From: JAJFFW01 sp039197915
Lineage (GTDB): Bacteria > Pseudomonadota > Alphaproteobacteria > Caulobacterales > Parvularculaceae
Direction of reading: 5' to 3'
Length of the DNA stretch: 5,403 nucleotides
NCBI GenBank assembly: GCA_039197915.1
Contig: JBCCTV010000217.1
Coordinates: 1-5,403, forward strand
Positions 4,844 through 5,403 of the stretch are shown here, piece after piece. Within the stretch, counting starts at the first letter, position 1; each line of letters begins with the position of its first letter. The position numbers were made by a program, and so were the translations under genes. The notes beneath the pieces were generated by a model. It saw only the letters and a program-made list of their open reading frames with translations, had not been told where the DNA came from and made no database searches.

Positions 4844-5403
4844 ATGGCAGCACTTAATTCGTATCGCAACGGGCCCGACCAGGACGGCCGGTTTGGGGAA
4901 TTTGGCGGGCGCTTCGTTGCTGAAACGCTGACGCCGCTTGTCTTGTCATTGGATGAAGCCTACCGCGCTGCAAAATCAGACCCCGCCTATCAGTCCGAAA
5001 TGGCCGCCTTCTTAAAACACTATGTGGGGCGGCCGAGCCCGCTCTATTTTGCTGAGCGTTTGACCGCGCATGCTCGCGCGCAAGCGAATGCCGGCAATGG
5101 CGCAAAGATTTACCTGAAGCGCGATGAGCTCAACCACACCGGCGCGCACAAAATAAATAATTGCATCGGTCAGGTTCTGCTCGCGAAACGCATGGGCAAA
5201 ACCCGCATTATTGCTGAGACAGGCGCAGGGCAACATGGCGTCGCGACAGCGACCGTTTGCGCCCGCTTCGGGTTGCCATGCGTCGTTTACATGGGCGCGA
5301 CGGACGTTGCGCGGCAAAAGCCGAATGTCGACCGCATGAAGCTCCTCGGTGCTGAGATTGTGCCGGTTGAGAGTGGTCGTGCGACCTTGAAAGACGCCAT
5401 GAA
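4844..5403 (+). CDS. trpB: Tryptophan synthase beta chain, partial (C-terminus beyond right edge)
   Basis: The PLP-dependent beta subunit condenses indole with L-serine to give tryptophan, in an alpha2-beta2 complex with TrpA, which passes indole through a tunnel. The window holds the first 186 codons of a protein usually about 400 residues long. Seen features are the N-terminal RFGEFGGRFVAETLTP (16–31), VGRPSPLYFAERLT (61–74), the PLP-lysine segment LKRDELNHTGAHKINN (91–106) with K103 as Schiff-base lysine (K87 in Salmonella), and AETGAGQHGVATA (124–136) with E125 matching catalytic E109. QKPNVDRMKLLGAEIVPV (158–175) follows the usual pattern. The start ATG 4844 has GAG 5 bases upstream inside GAGAGG (4836–4841). 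This is TrpB1, the ordinary form, on the basis of the HKINN context and the N-terminal sequence. Next to trpF, with trpA expected beyond the edge. The protein is cut only by the window end; no defect is seen. Confidence 0.98.
   Translation, partial: MAALNSYRNGPDQDGRFGEFGGRFVAETLTPLVLSLDEAYRAAKSDPAYQSEMAAFLKHYVGRPSPLYFAERLTAHARAQANAGNGAKIYLKRDELNHTGAHKINNCIGQVLLAKRMGKTRIIAETGAGQHGVATATVCARFGLPCVVYMGATDVARQKPNVDRMKLLGAEIVPVESGRATLKDAM

Noticed and set aside
4834..4857. Seven-codon frame (ATG at 4834, stop TAA) overlapping the trpB start
   Set aside because: It contains no tryptophan codons and no associated hairpin, so it does not look like a leader peptide. An ATG ten bases before the true start is easily accidental.
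1..5403. tRNA, rRNA, riboswitch, CRISPR array, insertion sequence or attachment site
   Set aside because: The window is almost fully taken up by recognised genes, and the short spacers show no such structure, terminal repeats or spaced repeat units.

Overview
The window looks like core chromosome of an alphaproteobacterium. The evidence is moderately G+C-rich DNA with G/C-leaning third codon positions, an alphaproteobacterial-type UbiE/UbiB pair, and the order ihfB – LapA-domain protein – trpF – trpB, which is typical of that class. The sequence alone does not support a genus; a Caulobacterales/Parvularculales/Hyphomonas-like source is only a guess. I see no mobile element, CRISPR array, tRNA, rRNA or phage gene.

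Layout. The left 3.1 kb is transcribed leftward (minus strand) and the right 2.1 kb rightward. On the minus strand, in transcription order, lie ubiE (ubiquinone/menaquinone C-methyltransferase), ubiB (ABC1-type atypical kinase/ATPase for ubiquinone biosynthesis, starting 20 bases after ubiE stops), a 177-base spacer rich in short palindromes, and an acidic protein of unknown function that runs off the left edge. On the plus strand, diverging from ubiE, lie ihfB (integration host factor beta), a small two-helix membrane protein with a LapA/DUF1049-like domain, trpF (phosphoribosylanthranilate isomerase), and the first 186 codons of trpB (tryptophan synthase beta), cut by the right edge.

How the genes fit together. 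ubiE and ubiB are consecutive and serve the same pathway, respiratory quinone synthesis; no ubiJ lies between them. The rightward genes are collinear with gaps of 53, 77 and 53 bases and no visible terminator, so they may be one transcript linking a nucleoid protein, an envelope protein and two tryptophan-pathway enzymes. The 186-base ubiE–ihfB divergent region must hold both promoters. It contains a plausible rightward sigma-70-like promoter lying within an 8-base-arm inverted repeat, plus a 10-base direct repeat.

Three start codons matter. ihfB most likely starts at GTG 3302 rather than TTG 3290, ubiE at GTG 3115 rather than ATG 3193, and the LapA-like protein at ATG 3673 rather than TTG 3637. 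I found no convincing new biological system. The most open items are the unknown acidic protein with its palindrome-rich upstream region, and the repeat structure between ubiE and ihfB.
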